A stretch of 64,000 nucleotides of DNA from Mucilaginibacter conchicola (GTDB lineage Bacteria > Bacteroidota > Bacteroidia > Sphingobacteriales > Sphingobacteriaceae): positions 1,240,001-1,304,000 of the forward strand of contig NZ_QWDC01000001.1 in assembly GCF_003432115.1 (NCBI RefSeq). Reading direction: 5' to 3'. The notes under the pieces were generated by a model. It worked only from the letters and a program-made list of their open reading frames with translations, did not search any database and was not told the DNA's origin. Made by a program: the position numbers and the translations under genes. Shown here piece by piece: positions 60,808 through 64,000 of the stretch (its first letter is position 1; each line of letters begins with the position of its first letter).

Positions 60808-61065
60808 ATGAAAACATTTCTGGCCGAAATTGACGTAATGCCCAAAAAAGAAATTCTTGACCCACAAGGTAAAGCCGTAACCGGCAGCATGAAAAACCTT
60901 GGTTTGGCCGAGATACAGAACGTGCGTATTGGTAAACACATTTCATTAGAAATTGATGCCGATAGCGAAGCAACCGCAAGCGCAAAAGTTGATGAGGCCT
61001 GCAAAAACCTGTTAGCTAACCTTATTATGGAAAGCTATACTTTTACGCTAACGCTTAAGTCTTAA
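60808..61065 (+). CDS. purS: Phosphoribosylformylglycinamidine synthase subunit PurS
   Basis: 85 residues, full length. The segments KTFLAEIDVMPKKEILDPQG, NLGLAEIQNVRIGKHISLEI and a C-terminal ESYTFTL match PurS, the small dimeric subunit that links PurL and PurQ in the fourth step of purine synthesis. purQ and purL are not in the window. It follows pssA, as in many Bacteroidota. Confidence 0.92.
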   Translation: MKTFLAEIDVMPKKEILDPQGKAVTGSMKNLGLAEIQNVRIGKHISLEIDADSEATASAKVDEACKNLLANLIMESYTFTLTLKS

Positions 61066-61199
61066 GTCGAAAGTCTTTAGTACGAAGTCAAACGCGTATT
61101 ATACTATACAAGAAAAGCAAGCCTATGGCTTGCTTTTTTATTTCTATTCAATTCTAAATCTATTGACTTTAGACTTTCAACTAAATACTTCAGACTTTA
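61063..61199. repeat. Degenerate word repeat between purS and the HPt gene
   Basis: TCTTAAGTCGAAAGTCTTTA overlaps the purS stop region; GACTTTAGACTTTCAACTAA and ACTTCAGACTTTAA run into the HPt stop codon. The two ends are inverted versions of an AAAGTC word. The purS terminator sits between them. Confidence 0.65.
61113..61139 (+). terminator. pssA-purS terminator
   Basis: AAAAGCAAGCC and GGCTTGCTTTT, 11-bp arms with a TAT loop, then TTT. Confidence 0.88.
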
Positions 61200-61574
61200 A
61201 AGATTCGCTTCTTTTTCTGCTTTAATTTTCTGCAGTTCAATAAGGTTGGCATCAACAGTGGTTTTTACCTGGGTAAATTTCTCAATTACCTCTGCAGGGT
61301 TTGGTGCGCCGGCTTTGCAGGCCAGTTCAACCTCTTGTATGGTGGCCTGGCTTATAGGCATACCAAAAAAGCCAAGGTTAGGTTTCAGCTTGTGCGATGC
61401 CGAAGCCGCTGTTGGCCAATCCTGTGCGCTAATGGCATTGCTTATGGCATCAAGCAGTTGCGGGGTTTGTTCAAGGAACATTCCTATCGAGTCAACAATA
61501 AATTCATCGCTGCCATCTGCAATCTCGTACAGGAAAGACAGGTCAAGGTCTTGGTTTGAAGAAAAATCAGACAT
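61197..61574 (-). CDS. HPt phosphotransfer protein
   Basis: 125 residues. The four-helix HPt domain has the phospho-accepting His61 in ASASHKLKPNLGFFGM, preceded by LYEIADGSDEFIVDSIGMF. Such proteins relay phosphate from hybrid kinases to response regulators. No kinase or regulator adjoins it. The hybrid kinase at 32434-35736 is a possible donor. The C-terminus ends in a Lys/Glu-rich helix. Transcribed from the folK side. Confidence 0.88.
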   Translation of the reverse strand: MSDFSSNQDLDLSFLYEIADGSDEFIVDSIGMFLEQTPQLLDAISNAISAQDWPTAASASHKLKPNLGFFGMPISQATIQEVELACKAGAPNPAEVIEKFTQVKTTVDANLIELQKIKAEKEANL

Positions 61575-61593
61575 TTATATCAGTTTGTGGTAT

Positions 61594-62079
61594 TCAAAAA
61601 TATACTTTTTTTACAATTAAGCTATCGCTAAGTTCAGTTTTTAACTGTAGCATATTCTTACGTAAAACAGGATGTAAAAGATCAGGAGTTAACTCAACCA
61701 ATGGCTCTAAAGTAAAGCGCCGGTTATGCAACTGAGGGTGCGGTATTTTAAGGTCGGGTTCATCAATTATGGTATCTCCGTAAAACAGGATATCGATATC
61801 GATCACCCTCGATCCCCATCTCTCCTCGCGCACGCGGCCCAGCTCCTGCTCTATCGCCAGCACTTTGTGTAGTAAAACTTTGGCAGGCATGTCGGTTTTA
61901 AGCAGTAAAACCTGGTTCAGGTAATCAGGTTCATCCGTTTTACCCCATGACTGTGTTTCATACACGCCCGATGCCTTTACTACCGGTGCAACCTGGGCAG
62001 AGATGCTGTCAATGGCCCTGTCTAAAAACAATTTACGGTTGCCGAGGTTACTGCCTAAGAGCAAAAAAACATCTATCAT
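61594..62079 (-). CDS. folK: 6-hydroxymethyl-7,8-dihydropterin pyrophosphokinase
   Basis: 161 residues, full length. FLLLGSNLGNRKLFLDRAI at the N-terminus and RVREERWGSRVIDIDILFYG with the metal-binding DxD are the HPPK signatures; IPHPQLHNRRFTLEPLVEL follows. It transfers pyrophosphate from ATP to the pterin in folate synthesis. The HPt gene starts 20 bp downstream, so the two may be cotranscribed. It diverges from sppA across about 80 bp. Confidence 0.94.
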   Translation of the reverse strand: MIDVFLLLGSNLGNRKLFLDRAIDSISAQVAPVVKASGVYETQSWGKTDEPDYLNQVLLLKTDMPAKVLLHKVLAIEQELGRVREERWGSRVIDIDILFYGDTIIDEPDLKIPHPQLHNRRFTLEPLVELTPDLLHPVLRKNMLQLKTELSDSLIVKKVYF

Positions 62080-62126
62080 GTTGTAACAAATATCTGGTGT
62101 GCGGCTCTTAATAAATATGCAATCAT

Positions 62127-62134
62127 TAAGTTTG
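62127..62134 (+). promoter_or_regulatory. -7 box of sppA
   Basis: TAAGTTTG, a TAnnTTTG match, 27 bp before the ATG at 62161. Confidence 0.45.
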
Positions 62135-62160
62135 CATAAATAAATGATTTATCACTCTTA

Positions 62161-63939
62161 ATGAAACAATTCTTCAAATTTGTATTAGCTACCATAGTAG
62201 GTATCACGCTTGTTTTCGTTATCGGCTTCGCAGTTTTATTGGGAATAATTGCCGCTGCCGCCAGTGGCGACACTGCTACAACAGTAGATTCAAACTCTGT
62301 TTTGCACATCAAATTTGATTACCCTATTACAGAACGTACTCCAAACAATCCATTTAACAACCTGCCATTTCTTGGCCTGGATAAAAAACGCAGCCTTGGC
62401 CTTAATGATATCCTAACCAGTATTAAAAAAGCCAAAACCGACGATAAGATAAAAGGCATTTTCATGGACGAGAGCTACATGATGAATGGCCAGGCTACTA
62501 CCGAAGAAATTCGCAATGCGCTTATCGATTTCAAAAAATCGGGCAAATTCATTGTTGCTTACTCTGAAATCTACACTCAGGGTTTTTATTACCTGGCATC
62601 GGTTGCTGATAAAATTTACCTGAATCCTAAAGGGATCATCGAGTTTAAAGGCTTTAGTTCTGAGATCACTTTCCTGAAAGGTGCACTGGATAAACTGGGC
62701 ATCGAAGCACAAATTATAAAAGTAGGTACCTATAAAAGTGCGGTAGAGCCGCTGGTACTAACCAAAATGAGTGATGCAAACCGCCTGCAGGTTACTTCAT
62801 ACTTAGGTTCTATGTATGATCATTTTCTAACCAATATTGGTAAGGCGCGTAATATTAATAAAGATACATTGTTTAACTATGCCAACAGTGGCCGTATACA
62901 ATTACCTGAGGATGCTTTAAAATACAAACTGGTTGATGGCTTAAAATACAAAGATGAGATCCTGTCTGATCTTAAACAACGCACCGGTAAACAAGAAAAA
63001 AACGACATCGCCAGTGTTGAACTGGATGATTACCTGAAAAGCAGCACCGAAACCACTACCGACCCTAAAGAGGTTAGTTCAAACAACCGCATTGCTGTGG
63101 TTTATGCATCTGGTGAAATAAGCGGCGGTGATGGCGATGACAACAGCATTGGTTCTGAAACCATTTCAAAAGCATTAAGAAAAGTACGTACAGATAATAA
63201 GGTAAAAGCGGTTGTGCTACGCGTTAACTCGCCGGGCGGCAGCTCATTGGCTTCAGATGTTATTTGGCGTGAAGTGATGCTGACCAAACAAGTTAAACCG
63301 GTTATCGTATCGATGGGTGATGTAGCAGCATCCGGCGGTTATTACATCTCTTGCGCGGCAGATTCTATCATTGCCGAGCCGAATACCATTACCGGTTCAA
63401 TAGGGATCTTTGCAGTACTGCCAAACATGCAGAAACTGTTTAACGATAAGTTGGGTGTTACTTTTGATGGTGTTAAAACCGGAAAATTTGCCGATCTGGG
63501 CGATATCAGCCGCCCGCTTACCCCTGAGGAACGCGCTTTGTTACAAAACAACGTTAACCATGGTTATGATGATTTTACCAAAGCTGTAGCTGCAGGTCGT
63601 GGTAAAACGCAGGAATATATCAACAGCATTGGCCAGGGCCGTGTATGGACAGGCTCGCAAGCATTAAAAATTGGCCTGGTTGACCGCCTGGGTAATATTA
63701 ACGATGCCGTTGCTTCTGCAGCAAAAAAGGCTAACCTTAAAAAATACAAACTGGTTAGCTATCCTGACCAAAAAAGCACACTCGACAGGTTTGGCGAAGG
63801 CCTGAGCGCCGAAGTAAGTACCCGTTTTGTAAAAGCCGAGCTTGGCGAAAATTATCGTGTTTACGAACAAATAAAAGGCATCACCAAAATGATGCGTACC
63901 CCACAAATGCGCATGCCGTATGATGTGGTTATAAAATAA
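62161..63939 (+). CDS. sppA: Signal peptide peptidase SppA, 67K type
   Basis: 592 residues, the long form with two tandem S49 domains. An N-terminal helix (about 7-36) anchors it, with the rest periplasmic. The catalytic Lys192 is in GTYKSAVEPL of the first domain and the catalytic Ser391 is in GDVAASGGYYIS of the second, as in E. coli SppA. VLRVNSPGGSSLASD and ITGSIGIFAV are also typical. It degrades signal peptides left in the membrane. A terminator follows at once. Confidence 0.95.
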   Translation: MKQFFKFVLATIVGITLVFVIGFAVLLGIIAAAASGDTATTVDSNSVLHIKFDYPITERTPNNPFNNLPFLGLDKKRSLGLNDILTSIKKAKTDDKIKGIFMDESYMMNGQATTEEIRNALIDFKKSGKFIVAYSEIYTQGFYYLASVADKIYLNPKGIIEFKGFSSEITFLKGALDKLGIEAQIIKVGTYKSAVEPLVLTKMSDANRLQVTSYLGSMYDHFLTNIGKARNINKDTLFNYANSGRIQLPEDALKYKLVDGLKYKDEILSDLKQRTGKQEKNDIASVELDDYLKSSTETTTDPKEVSSNNRIAVVYASGEISGGDGDDNSIGSETISKALRKVRTDNKVKAVVLRVNSPGGSSLASDVIWREVMLTKQVKPVIVSMGDVAASGGYYISCAADSIIAEPNTITGSIGIFAVLPNMQKLFNDKLGVTFDGVKTGKFADLGDISRPLTPEERALLQNNVNHGYDDFTKAVAAGRGKTQEYINSIGQGRVWTGSQALKIGLVDRLGNINDAVASAAKKANLKKYKLVSYPDQKSTLDRFGEGLSAEVSTRFVKAELGENYRVYEQIKGITKMMRTPQMRMPYDVVIK

Positions 63940-63961
63940 TTGGTTCTTAATATTTTGATGG

Positions 63962-63992
63962 AAAGCCGCCTTTTTACAAGGCGGCTTTTTTA
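63962..63992 (+). terminator. sppA terminator
   Basis: AAAGCCGCCTT and AAGGCGGCTTT arms around TTTAC, then TTTT. Confidence 0.9.
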
Positions 63993-64000
63993 TTAGTAAA

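Overview
The window looks like ordinary chromosome from a Bacteroidota member of the Sphingobacteriaceae (Mucilaginibacter/Pedobacter-like). The basis is the phylum's promoter -7 box (TAnnTTTG) before many genes, the absence of clear Shine-Dalgarno sequences, phylum-typical families (DUF4290, GIN-domain surface proteins, Bacteroidota AMP nucleosidase, a Rho with a long N-terminal insert, the pyrG-yidC and tig-clpP-clpX orders) and many intergenic palindromes. I see no rRNA, tRNA, CRISPR array, prophage or complete insertion sequence. Nearly everything is housekeeping or cell-envelope metabolism.

Layout. 1-2.8 kb (minus): a COG1964-type radical SAM enzyme, cut by the window edge, overlapping an Lgt-like membrane protein, then a small membrane protein with a Cys-rich head. 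2.9-12.8 kb: M1 and M20 peptidases, a minus-strand run DUF2520 - ferredoxin - iscX - kdsC - maf, an alpha/beta hydrolase, a YbjQ protein and a dipeptide epimerase. 13-20 kb: DUF4290 - murA, an ArnT-like glycosyltransferase, two GIN-domain proteins and a diheme cytochrome c. 20-27.5 kb: tig - clpP - clpX, AMP nucleosidase, a cystathionine beta-synthase-type enzyme and a second GIN paralogue in inverse orientation. 28-37 kb: recQ, citrate synthase, a large hybrid histidine kinase and a MacB-type permease. 37-48 kb: queA, ispD, two 48-residue membrane peptides, a PduO-type cobalamin adenosyltransferase, a GH19 chitinase lipoprotein, a serine hydrolase, an AraC regulator, a MacB-type ATPase, gatC and plsC. 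48-64 kb: trpS, a deoxynucleoside kinase, pyrG, yidC, an exonuclease-GIY-YIG fusion, pyrF, rho, pssA, purS, an HPt protein, folK and sppA.

The most unusual content is between the genes. At least five palindrome families recur. Separately, about ten gaps are filled edge to edge with short degenerate words whose two ends are inverted copies of each other. In two cases (maf and ispD) these words run into the start codon. The two GIN paralogues share an upstream region with a 21-bp-spaced ACCGAC direct repeat at identical distances from the promoter, which looks like a LytTR-type regulator site. The radical SAM/Lgt-like pair is the best candidate for an uncharacterised enzymatic system, possibly acting on lipids.
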